A stretch of 5,651 nucleotides of DNA from SAR202 cluster bacterium (lineage in GTDB: Bacteria > Chloroflexota > Dehalococcoidia > SAR202 > CAJWER01): NCBI GenBank assembly GCA_030740335.1, contig JASLXL010000097.1, positions 1-5,651 of the forward strand, written 5' to 3'. Both the position numbers and the translations under genes were made by a program. Each line of letters starts with the position of its first letter. The first letter of the stretch is position 1. Below the pieces are notes generated by a model. That model was not told where the DNA came from and ran no database searches. It was given only the letters and a program-made list of their open reading frames with translations. Positions 1-5,403 of this stretch are shown piece after piece.

Positions 1-91
1 TCGACAGCCATAGTACGCGGTCCTGGATCTGGGACAGGACTACATCCCGGTCGCTGCCGGCCTCGAACTCAGTCGGAGTTCTGACGGTCAT
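1..91 (-). CDS. Partial N-terminus, transketolase/E1 dehydrogenase-like protein
   Basis: Only the first 30 codons are present; the gene runs off the left edge. The start is the ATG at 91-89, preceded by a clear GGAGG with a five-base spacer. The reading is open to the edge and begins MTVRTPTEFEAG, followed by IQDRVLWLS. A helix of the form (I/L)-(E/Q)-x-RVLWL(A/S) near the N-terminus is typical, as I recall it, of thiamine-diphosphate transketolases and pyruvate-dehydrogenase-E1-like proteins of the same fold. The product name is therefore an inference from a very short stretch; the existence of the gene is well supported by the ribosome binding site, the open frame and the upstream promoter. 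It lies downstream of hyi on the same strand with a 173-base gap and has its own candidate promoter, so it may be transcribed both independently and by read-through from hyi. Confidence 0.6.
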   Translation of the reverse strand, partial: MTVRTPTEFEAGSDRDVVLSQIQDRVLWLS

Positions 92-107
92 CTGGTCCTC
101 CACAGTG

Positions 108-131
108 CCGGTAGGTCTTCCGGTAGGTCTT
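108..131. repeat. Perfect 12-bp tandem duplication in a leader
   Basis: The unit CCGGTAGGTCTT occurs twice head to tail (108-119 and 120-131). It lies between the candidate promoter at 159-167 and the ribosome binding site of the leftward gene starting at 91, so it would be transcribed as part of that leader. It may be a recent slippage duplication or a paired binding site; nothing in the sequence decides between these. Confidence 0.7.
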
Positions 132-158
132 GAGGTACAGCCTCAATCTTGGGCAATA

Positions 159-167
159 AGTATACCA
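159..167 (-). promoter_or_regulatory. Candidate extended -10 promoter for the leftward transketolase-like gene
   Basis: Read on the minus strand the site is TGG-TATACT, an extended -10 element with five of six consensus bases. A TTGATA box lies upstream at 186-191, but the 21-base spacer is too long for a normal -35, so the extended -10 would have to carry most of the activity. The predicted start near 152 gives a leader of about 60 bases before the ATG at 91. Confidence 0.4.
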
Positions 168-264
168 TCGGGTGGAGCACGGATTTATCAACACCTGGAA
201 GCGCACTGATCGACCGATCTCCTGCCTCCGAATTCCGATGGCGGGTAGATCCGGTTTACCGGCG

Positions 265-1044
265 TCAGCCGAGGTAGGGTTTCAGCCAGCCCAGCCCGTC
301 TTCGGTATTGGCAAGAGGCCGGTACTCACAGCCAACCCAGCCGTCGTAGCCAACCTCGTCCAGGTACTTCAACAGGAACGGGTAGTTGATCTCCCCGGTA
401 CCCGGCTCATGACGCTCGGGATTGTCGGCGATCTGGATATGGCCGATGATATCCAGATTGCTCTTGATCGTCCGTGCCAGGTCTCCCTCCATGACCTGCA
501 TGTGATAGGCATCGTACTGATAGCCGACGTTGGCCAAGTCTATCTCCTCGACGATGGAACGGGCCTGCGTGGTGGTGTTCAGGTAGAAGCCCGGCATGTC
601 CACGGTGTTTATCGCCTCTAGCAGTACGGTGACGCCGACCGCGGCCAGCTTTTCAGCCGCAAACCTTACGTTGGAGACGAGCGTCTCGCGCAGCTTGTCC
701 GGGGCCACGCCCTCGGGGGTGATTCCCGACAGACAGTTGACCCTCTCGCATCCGAGGGTAGGCGCGTACTCGACAACGCTTCCGACAGTTTCCTGGAACT
801 CTCCTACCCTGTCCGGGAGGCAGGCAAAGCCCCGCTCTCCGGCGCCCCAGTCGCCGGCGGGCATGTTGAACAGTGCCTGGGTAAGCCCGTTTTTGTTGAG
901 TTCTTCGGCCAGCCGCTCTTTGTCATATTCGTACGGGGAATTGTACTCGACGGCTTTGAACCCGGCCCTGGCCGCGGCCCCATAGCGGTCCAAGAAATCG
1001 TACTCGTTGAACATCATCGTGAGATTCGCGGAAAACCTGGGCAT
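265..1044 (-). CDS. hyi: Hydroxypyruvate isomerase-like TIM-barrel protein
   Basis: The product is a 259-residue sugar-phosphate-isomerase-type TIM barrel of the hydroxypyruvate isomerase / 2-oxo-tetronate isomerase (Hyi/OtnI) family, expected to interconvert hydroxypyruvate and tartronate semialdehyde, or a related oxo-sugar acid, in the cytoplasm. It opens with MPRFSANLTMMF, the usual family start. The four metal ligands known for E. coli Hyi fall at the same numbers here: E143 (LLEAIN), D178 (YQYDAYH), Q204 (HIQIAD) and E240 (GCEYRP). Other landmarks are NMPAGDW at 60-66 and the GTGEINY loop at 215-221. Length matches the family (about 258 residues). The ATG at 1044 has an AGGAGG nine bases upstream. 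A strong promoter lies at 1173-1200, giving a leader of about 120 bases. The next gene downstream starts like a transketolase, which would fit a two- or three-carbon sugar-acid pathway. Exact substrate cannot be told from sequence; OtnI is the main alternative. Confidence 0.9.
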   Translation of the reverse strand: MPRFSANLTMMFNEYDFLDRYGAAARAGFKAVEYNSPYEYDKERLAEELNKNGLTQALFNMPAGDWGAGERGFACLPDRVGEFQETVGSVVEYAPTLGCERVNCLSGITPEGVAPDKLRETLVSNVRFAAEKLAAVGVTVLLEAINTVDMPGFYLNTTTQARSIVEEIDLANVGYQYDAYHMQVMEGDLARTIKSNLDIIGHIQIADNPERHEPGTGEINYPFLLKYLDEVGYDGWVGCEYRPLANTEDGLGWLKPYLG

Positions 1045-1117
1045 TTCGTTTATCCTCCTCTTAAATACAACCGGGAATTATCCGACAACTTCCCTGGACT
1101 CGGTTTTTCTATCCCAA

Positions 1118-1127
1118 CACTCGAGTG
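1118..1127. repeat. 10-bp perfect palindrome in the hyi leader
   Basis: CACTCGAGTG is a perfect palindrome located about 40 bases inside the predicted hyi transcript. It could be a repressor half-site pair downstream of the promoter, or chance. It is too short to call an operator. Confidence 0.3.
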
Positions 1128-1172
1128 ATACCGGAGCGTGAGATCGAGCAAGGCACTAGACACTCTATGCCC

Positions 1173-1200
1173 ATTATAGAAGGGTGACAGGCAGCGTCAA
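1173..1200 (-). promoter_or_regulatory. Sigma-70-type promoter of hyi
   Basis: On the minus strand TTGACG (1200-1195) is followed by a 16-base spacer and a perfect TATAAT (1178-1173). The predicted transcription start is near 1166, about 120 bases ahead of the hyi ATG. It is the best promoter match in the left half of the window. Confidence 0.75.
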
Positions 1201-1206
1201 GACGCT
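1193..1206. promoter_or_regulatory. Inverted repeat over the hyi -35 box, candidate operator
   Basis: AGCGTC and GACGCT form perfect six-base inverted arms separated by AA. The repeat covers the -35 box of the hyi promoter (1195-1200), a position where a bound dimer would block RNA polymerase. Symmetry and placement are seen directly; a regulatory role is inference, and no regulator gene lies in the window. Confidence 0.35.
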
Positions 1207-1330
1207 CGATTGAGAGCATCGGCGTCCGGTATTGTTTGAGCGGTTGAGTCCTTCGAAATCCGCCACGGATAGCCCACAAGGCATGCAAATTGAGTTACTA
1301 TTCTTCGACAACAGAGAGGTGGCTAGGATG

Positions 1331-1891
1331 ATGACAAGGTGCGAGTGGGGGAACAGCGATCCGCTGTACGTGAAGTACCACGATACCGAGTGGGGTGTGC
1401 CCAAGCACGACGACCTCAAGCTGTTCGAGTCGCTGGTCCTGGAGGGCGCCCAGGCGGGACTTAGCTGGCTGACAATCCTCAGGAAGCGCGACAACTATAG
1501 GGCTGCATTCGATGGGTTCGATGCGAAAATGATCGCGAACTACGGGGAAGACAAGGTCGCCGCACTCCTGGCGAACAAAGGCATCGTGCGCAACAGGCTC
1601 AAGGTGGCATCCGCCATAACAAACGCCAGGGCGTTCCTCTCGGTCCAGCAAGAGTGGGAGAGCTTCGACCGTTACCTGTGGTCCTTTGTGGGCGGCGAGT
1701 CGAAAAAGAACTCATGGACGACCACGGACCAGATTCTCGCCACGTCGCCGGAATCCGAGGCCATGAGCGCGGACCTGAAAAAACGTGGCTTCAGGTTTGT
1801 CGGGCCGACCATCTGCTACGCATTCATGCAGGCTACCGGGATGGTCAACGATCACCTGGTGGACTGCTTTCGGTACGGCCAGGTGTCGTGA
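1331..1891 (+). CDS. tag: DNA-3-methyladenine glycosylase I
   Basis: The enzyme excises 3-methyladenine from alkylated DNA, the first step of base excision repair. From the ATG at 1331 it is 186 residues (E. coli Tag is 187). With this start all key residues fall on E. coli numbering: zinc ligands C4 (TRCEW), H17 (KYHDTEWG), H175 and C179 (NDHLVDCF); catalytic E38 and W46 in the block LEGAQAGLSW. FVGPTICYAFMQATGMVNDH near the C-terminus is the family signature block. An adjacent ATG at 1328 would add one Met; GAGGTGG at 1316-1322 serves both starts, with spacers of 5 (1328) and 8 (1331) bases. The frame is open further upstream to a TTG at 1232, but that extension has no family counterpart. 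The gene is divergent from hyi and convergent with the LLM oxidoreductase, so it appears monocistronic. I see no convincing promoter in the 130 bases upstream. Confidence 0.96.
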   Translation: MTRCEWGNSDPLYVKYHDTEWGVPKHDDLKLFESLVLEGAQAGLSWLTILRKRDNYRAAFDGFDAKMIANYGEDKVAALLANKGIVRNRLKVASAITNARAFLSVQQEWESFDRYLWSFVGGESKKNSWTTTDQILATSPESEAMSADLKKRGFRFVGPTICYAFMQATGMVNDHLVDCFRYGQVS

Positions 1892-2031
1892 CGGTCAAAC
1901 CCGAGTGGTATGCTCCGCTTCAGGGATCAGCCGATCACGCCGGGGTCTCCGGAGAGTGGGACGGACTCGACCGTGACCGGTGGCCCGTGAGCGATAGCAT
2001 CGGCAGCAAAACGTGACATTTGGCAACAGCC

Positions 2032-3111
2032 TTAGGCATCGGATACGCCGGCGGGTGCCTCCTGAAAGTTGGGCAAAACCTTTGTAGCAAAAAGCTCGAT
2101 GGAGCGCATCGTCTTCTCGTGGGCGAGCCCCGGAAAGCCAAAGGAGGCTATGATGCGGTTGATGCCCTTTTCTCTGACCATCGATAGGCGTTCCGCGACC
2201 ACCTCGGGTGTCCCCCGTAGAAGTGGCATGCCGGCGTGCCGGCTGGACTCCGAGGTCATCTCGCGGTCCCTCTGGCGGTTGGCCCACTGCTCGTACCCTT
2301 TTGGTATGCGGCCGTCTTTGCCGATAGGCGACCCGACTTTGGCGAGAATTTTGGTGGAGAAGTCTTCCAGTCCGACGGGGTCGGTCTCGGCCTCCTCCAT
2401 GGTCGGGGTGACGTAGATATTCATTGCCACGGGCGGATCGATGTGCGAATGCTCATGGCCGAATCTGTCCATGTCGCCACGCCACCGCTGAATGACTTCG
2501 GGGGCCTGCCCCATCACGGCTGTGGGGCCGCCGACGATGATCGGGGTGTTTCGGCTTGCCGCGTACTCCACGCTGGCCGGGCTGGTGCTGACCGCGATAT
2601 ACACAGGTGGATGCGGATCCTGCAGCGGTTTGGGGACCACCCACAGGTCATCTACATTGGTGTACTTACCATGGAACGTCAGTTTGTCCTCGGACCATGC
2701 GCCGATAATGACGTCCAGGTGCTCGCGGAACCTCTCGCGGCTCTCCTCGAGGTCGACGCCAAGGCCCTCGAACTCTTGCCTCTGGTAGCCGCTTCCGACG
2801 CCAAGCATCAGGCGTCCGCCTGTCAGGATGTCCAGCATAGCGGACTCCGAGGCAACGTGTATAGGGTTGTGAAAAGGCAGGATGACGACCGCCGTGCCGA
2901 TCTTGATTCGTTTGGCACGAGCTGCGACGTTGCCGATAAAGGAGAACATCCCCGATAAGAGGCCGTGCCGAGAAAAATGGTGCTCGCCAAACCAGGCCTC
3001 CTCGATACCCAGCGAGTCGGCCAGTTCGACCGTTTCAAGGGCTTCACTTATGGCCTGTTCCTGGGTGCGGTTCTCGTGCCAGGGCACGATGGTGAATATA
3101 CCGAATTTCAT
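2032..3111 (-). CDS. LLM-class (luciferase-like) flavin-dependent oxidoreductase
   Basis: The product is a 359-residue luciferase-like monooxygenase-family TIM barrel (bacterial luciferase / F420- or FMN-dependent group). It begins MKFGIFTIVPW, the usual first beta strand. Motifs in order: EAWFGEHHFSRHG at 38-50, corresponding to the EHHF region of bacterial luciferase; IKIGTAVVILPFHNPIHVA at 69-87; GGRLMLGVGSGYQ at 98-110, the flavin-phosphate side; a C-terminal LRGTPEVVAERL at 298-309. Start choice: the ATG at 3111 has GGAAGG four bases upstream and matches the family start; a further 20 codons to 3171 are open but lack a ribosome binding site. The substrate cannot be predicted; the family oxygenates or reduces many organic compounds using FMN or F420. 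The gene stands alone, convergent with tag, and has no flavin reductase neighbour in the window. Expansion of this family is known from SAR202 Chloroflexota, which fits but does not prove the lineage. Confidence 0.9.
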   Translation of the reverse strand: MKFGIFTIVPWHENRTQEQAISEALETVELADSLGIEEAWFGEHHFSRHGLLSGMFSFIGNVAARAKRIKIGTAVVILPFHNPIHVASESAMLDILTGGRLMLGVGSGYQRQEFEGLGVDLEESRERFREHLDVIIGAWSEDKLTFHGKYTNVDDLWVVPKPLQDPHPPVYIAVSTSPASVEYAASRNTPIIVGGPTAVMGQAPEVIQRWRGDMDRFGHEHSHIDPPVAMNIYVTPTMEEAETDPVGLEDFSTKILAKVGSPIGKDGRIPKGYEQWANRQRDREMTSESSRHAGMPLLRGTPEVVAERLSMVREKGINRIIASFGFPGLAHEKTMRSIELFATKVLPNFQEAPAGVSDA

Positions 3112-3257
3112 GAGGCCTTCCTTGAATCCCGGCGAACACTCCATCAAAGAACCAGGGTTGATCGACCACATCTAACGGAGTACCGGCTCGCCGCACACAG
3201 GTTGTCTTGCCCAATATTATGTAGAAGCCGTTTTACTGAATTACCGGAAGGATAACC

Positions 3258-3287
3258 ATGCGTGCCATCGTAGTCAAGGGCTCTTGA
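3258..3287 (+). other. Nine-codon ORF with strong ribosome binding site; leader peptide or gene remnant
   Basis: GGAAGGA at 3246-3252 is followed, after five bases, by an ATG opening MRAIVVKGS and a TGA. The peptide resembles the first residues of zinc-type alcohol dehydrogenases / quinone oxidoreductases, which often begin MRAIVV. After the stop the same frame stays open for about 44 codons and includes TGPEPGFGEM, loosely like the PEPGPGEVLV block of that family. A decayed dehydrogenase 5' end truncated before ssrA is one reading. A leader peptide is another, and chance is possible. Confidence 0.25.
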
Positions 3288-3426
3288 GAGAACCGGCATC
3301 CAGCCTCCTATGTAGGCAATTATGCGGCGAGTACGGCCGGCATGTCTCTAGTGGGTGAATTGAACTTCTGGACGGAGCTACGAACGGTGAAGACCGGACC
3401 GGAGCCGGGCTTCGGCGAGATGTAGA

Positions 3427-3435
3427 TGTTATAAT
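3427..3435 (+). promoter_or_regulatory. Extended -10 promoter of ssrA
   Basis: TGT followed by a perfect TATAAT (3430-3435) ends eight bases before the mature tmRNA 5' end at 3444. This spacing puts the transcription start at or within a base or two of the mature end. No good -35 is seen at 3407-3412, so the extended -10 is probably decisive. Confidence 0.7.
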
Positions 3436-3533
3436 GTGTACGTGGGGACGCGCGGGTTCGACAGGGGATGTCTTCGCAGGATTGCAGGCCGAGGCGCCAT
3501 CACACCTCGTAAAAAGATGGCAAAACAATAACT

Positions 3534-3563
3534 GGCAAGCAAGAGCTAGCCCTAGCCGCCTAA
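3534..3563 (+). other. tmRNA tag-peptide reading frame, GKQELALAA
   Basis: The resume codon is GGC at 3534, preceded by TAACT, which places UA where the conserved UA of the E. coli UAGUC element lies. Nine codons give GKQELALAA and end with TAA at 3561-3563 in the loop of an eight-pair hairpin. With the alanine from charged tmRNA the tag would be A-GKQELALAA, ending in the hydrophobic LAA needed for ClpXP-type recognition. Shifting the frame by one base either way meets a stop early or loses the LAA ending. Confidence 0.9.
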
Positions 3564-3720
3564 CGGCGGCTACGTCCACCGCTCACTCTCCTCGAAGAGA
3601 GCGACTGGGCGCCATTAATCGAGGTGCGGTCTAACCGACGCCGATGGGGGACGACCAAAGACTTATCGGCTGGCTCCTGTGCAATCCTTCGCTGGTAAAG
3701 GTGCAAACGGGAGCGAGACT

Positions 3721-3801
3721 CTAAGTACCAGCTAAGCCTGTAGCATATCCTGACCGGGGTGTCTTCTGGACGGGGAGTTCGACCCTCCCCCGTCTCCACC
3801 A
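3721..3801. other. Presumed attachment-site region in the tmRNA 3' end
   Basis: The recombinase reading frame crosses from element DNA into the tmRNA at 3801 and stops at 3721, and the tmRNA is complete. This is the expected picture when an element inserts into the 3' end of an RNA gene and carries a copy of that end. The crossover itself should be within or next to this segment, most plausibly in the T-arm/acceptor part (about 3770-3801), but the exact core cannot be fixed without the other end of the element. No second copy of the tmRNA 3' end is present in this window. Confidence 0.6.
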
Positions 3802-5403
3802 TGAACACAGATTGGCGTCAGCCTCATGCCCATGCGGTGGAGGCTGATTTGCTTTTTCGAGGTCTTTCTCGTTCACAAGGACGATTCCAGATCCTTCACG
3901 GGTTGTGGCTATCTCCAAGAGGGGCCGGAAGGCAGGTCTGGGCCTGATGGCAACGATACGCTTCTCCTCGACGGTATCTACATAGACCGCATCCAGCATC
4001 GTCAACAGGGTTCGGCGACGCTCAGCGAGATCAGCCTTCTTCCAGAGAACCGGCAGATCCTCCAACAGCTTTCCGGCGGTCACAGCTGCGTCAGCATCGG
4101 GCACCACCAGCAACCGCAACCTCTCCTCCAGTTGCTTCTTCTGACGGCGGTACTCTTCCGCCGGAACGTGACCGTCAATGTAGACTTGGGCCAGCCTTCG
4201 CAACCGCTGTTCAGCCTTCTTGCGCTCACGACCTACCCGTTCTACTTCGTCGGCCAGGTGGACCTGCGCCAACACCCGGTCCACCCATGCCTCAGGCAAC
4301 ATGATGGCCGATATGATGCTCCCCATCTGCTCGTCTGGGACCTCGCAGAACATGGAACCGGACCGGCCAACGCAGTAACCGGCACCACGCGAGCCTCTCT
4401 GTTCTCGGTAGTAGCGTCTGCCGTTCTTGAAGGTCTGGGCCCACATGGGCATGCGGCAGTGGACACAGTGGATGAGTCCTTTGAGCAGGTACTGCCGTTC
4501 AGGTCGGGTGTGCAGTGTCCTGCTACGACCGGAGTTCCGCCTCATGGCGTCCTGCACTGTCTGGAAGATCCCTTGGGCTACGAGGGATTCATGAAGCCCG
4601 GGCAGTAGTTGGTCCTTATGCCGTACCTGTCCAGTGTAGAAGGGGTTGTGGAGGATATGCCTCACCGAGGCATTGGTGAAGAGCCTGGGGCCGGTAGAGT
4701 ATCCCCCTTTGCCATCGGGCAGCTTCTTTGTGTTCCGGGTCCTGAAGCCTTCATCGTTGAGCCATGATGCCAGCGTCGCCAGGGTGACTGTCCCCGAGGC
4801 GTAGCGGGTGAAAAGATCTCTGATAGCCGGACCCTCTTTCGAGTGAACGTGGACACCGCCGGGATGCTCGGGCTTGCAGGTGAGCTTGCGCTCTCCATTT
4901 GATTCCTGCCAGCAGGACTCATATCCGAACGGGATGCTGCCCAGGTGAAGGCCCTGTCTGGCCCTCTCATCGATGCCCTTCTTGACATGGGCCGACAGTG
5001 CCTCAGAGAAGAACTCAGCCACGCTGCCCAGCATCTGGGTGGCCATCTTACCGTGGGGTGTGGAGTAGTCGATGTTCTCGGTGATGGAGACCAGGCCAAC
5101 ACCATTGCGGGCCAGGACGCCGAAACCCTCCAGCATGACCCTCAGGTTGCGAGACCAGCGGTCAAGAGTATGGACGACCACAGCATCGAACTGCCCTTTG
5201 CCGGTGTCCTCCAGCAACTGCCGAAAGACCGGGCGCTTGCGGATGGAGTCGGTGTGGGCCGACCTGCCCTCCTCGCGATAGACCCTGACCGCCTCCCAGC
5301 CCCGGTTACGGCACAGCTCTCTGAACAGCCGCTCCTGAGCGTCCAGGGAGTGGCCCTCTACCTGTGAGAGGTCACTGACCCTGATGTATGCTACTGCTCT
5401 CAT
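3721..5403 (-). CDS. Large serine recombinase (site-specific integrase of the ssrA-targeted element)
   Basis: The 560-residue protein catalyses integration/excision through a phosphoserine DNA link. N-terminal resolvase domain, about 1-150: AYIRVS with R8 and nucleophile S10, GHSLDAQ at 17-23, VVVHTLDRWSR at 75-85 with the conserved arginines R82 and R85, and a long helix with KMATQMLGSVAEFFSE at 119-134. The recombinase (DNA-binding) domain follows at about 155-295 (HLGSIPFGY, HNPFYTGQV). Then comes a zinc ribbon with C313-x2-C316 and C344/C353, and a charged coiled coil at about 378-432. The start is the ATG at 5403, which puts the nucleophile at residue 10 as in classical resolvases; AGCAGG lies upstream. 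The open frame continues upstream 54 codons, but that part is Ser/Pro/Arg low-complexity and is the shadow of a small overlapping gene. Residues 535-560 are encoded antisense to the tmRNA 3' end, starting with the Trp codon complementary to CCA. It is probably translationally coupled to the small gene before it. Confidence 0.95.
   Translation of the reverse strand: MRAVAYIRVSDLSQVEGHSLDAQERLFRELCRNRGWEAVRVYREEGRSAHTDSIRKRPVFRQLLEDTGKGQFDAVVVHTLDRWSRNLRVMLEGFGVLARNGVGLVSITENIDYSTPHGKMATQMLGSVAEFFSEALSAHVKKGIDERARQGLHLGSIPFGYESCWQESNGERKLTCKPEHPGGVHVHSKEGPAIRDLFTRYASGTVTLATLASWLNDEGFRTRNTKKLPDGKGGYSTGPRLFTNASVRHILHNPFYTGQVRHKDQLLPGLHESLVAQGIFQTVQDAMRRNSGRSRTLHTRPERQYLLKGLIHCVHCRMPMWAQTFKNGRRYYREQRGSRGAGYCVGRSGSMFCEVPDEQMGSIISAIMLPEAWVDRVLAQVHLADEVERVGRERKKAEQRLRRLAQVYIDGHVPAEEYRRQKKQLEERLRLLVVPDADAAVTAGKLLEDLPVLWKKADLAERRRTLLTMLDAVYVDTVEEKRIVAIRPRPAFRPLLEIATTREGSGIVLVNEKDLEKANQPPPHGHEADANLCSWWRRGRVELPVQKTPRSGYATGLAGT
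3818..3857 (+). terminator. Rho-independent terminator of ssrA, inside the recombinase gene
   Basis: TCAGCCTC (3818-3825) pairs perfectly with GAGGCTGA (3840-3847); a further GC/GC pair can form in the loop. It is followed directly by TTTGCTTTTT (3848-3857). It begins 16 bases after the tmRNA CCA. On the other strand the same bases encode the KANQPPPHGHEADAN stretch of the recombinase tail. Confidence 0.75.

Larger units (their letters stand above)
3112..3443. other. Intergenic gap between the LLM gene and ssrA
   Basis: These 332 bases hold the leader of the leftward LLM gene, a nine-codon ORF with a strong ribosome binding site at 3258-3287, and the ssrA promoter at the right end. A weak GCCG/CGGC hairpin (about 3404-3416) sits just before that promoter. 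I see no tRNA, no repeat array and no longer plausible gene. A minus-strand promoter for the LLM gene is expected around 3210-3245, but only poor matches are present. Confidence 0.5.
3444..3801 (+). ncRNA. ssrA: Transfer-messenger RNA (one-piece tmRNA)
   Basis: The 358-nt tmRNA rescues stalled ribosomes with SmpB and tags the nascent chain for proteolysis. The acceptor stem pairs GGGGACG (3444-3450) with CGTCTCC (3791-3797), followed by encoded ACCA (3798-3801), and includes the G3-U70 wobble that identifies an alanine acceptor. Helix 2 is formed by CAGGAT (3477-3482) with ATCCTG (3747-3752) and GCAGGC (3484-3489) with GCCTGT (3736-3741). PK1 is explicit: CGAGG (3490-3494) with CCTCG (3505-3509), interlocked with GCCATC (3496-3501) and GATGGC (3516-3521). 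The tag frame, the stop hairpin (TAGCCGCC/GGCGGCTA around the TAA at 3561) and a TTCGACC T loop follow. The T stem appears to be six pairs because of an extra C before the acceptor strand. The last 81 bases are overlapped on the other strand by the recombinase gene, which marks this as an integration target. The gene itself is intact. Confidence 0.97.

Noticed and set aside
172..621. 149-codon plus-strand open frame opposite hyi
   Set aside because: It mirrors the hyi coding sequence, and no independent ribosome binding site or motif is seen.
1892..2031. Shared terminator between the convergent tag and LLM genes
   Set aside because: Only four-base CCGG-type stems without a T tract are present; none qualifies as an intrinsic terminator.
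1895..2287. 130-codon minus-strand open frame spanning the tag/LLM convergent gap
   Set aside because: It overlaps the C-terminal end of the LLM gene in a shifted frame and its translation is Arg/Pro/Gly-rich without motifs.
2236..2958. 240-codon plus-strand open frame
   Set aside because: It is antisense to the LLM oxidoreductase, whose motifs and ribosome binding site are on the minus strand.
3771..3801. Separate tRNA gene suggested by GTTCGAC and CCA
   Set aside because: The T arm and acceptor end belong to the tmRNA, whose 5' acceptor strand is at 3444-3450; no anticodon arm is present nearby.
3560..3808. 82-codon minus-strand open frame across the tmRNA
   Set aside because: It lies almost wholly antisense to a structured RNA, which explains the open frame.
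3826..4608. 260-codon plus-strand open frame
   Set aside because: It is the antisense shadow of the recombinase; its translation shows no family motif, while the minus strand carries complete serine-recombinase motifs.
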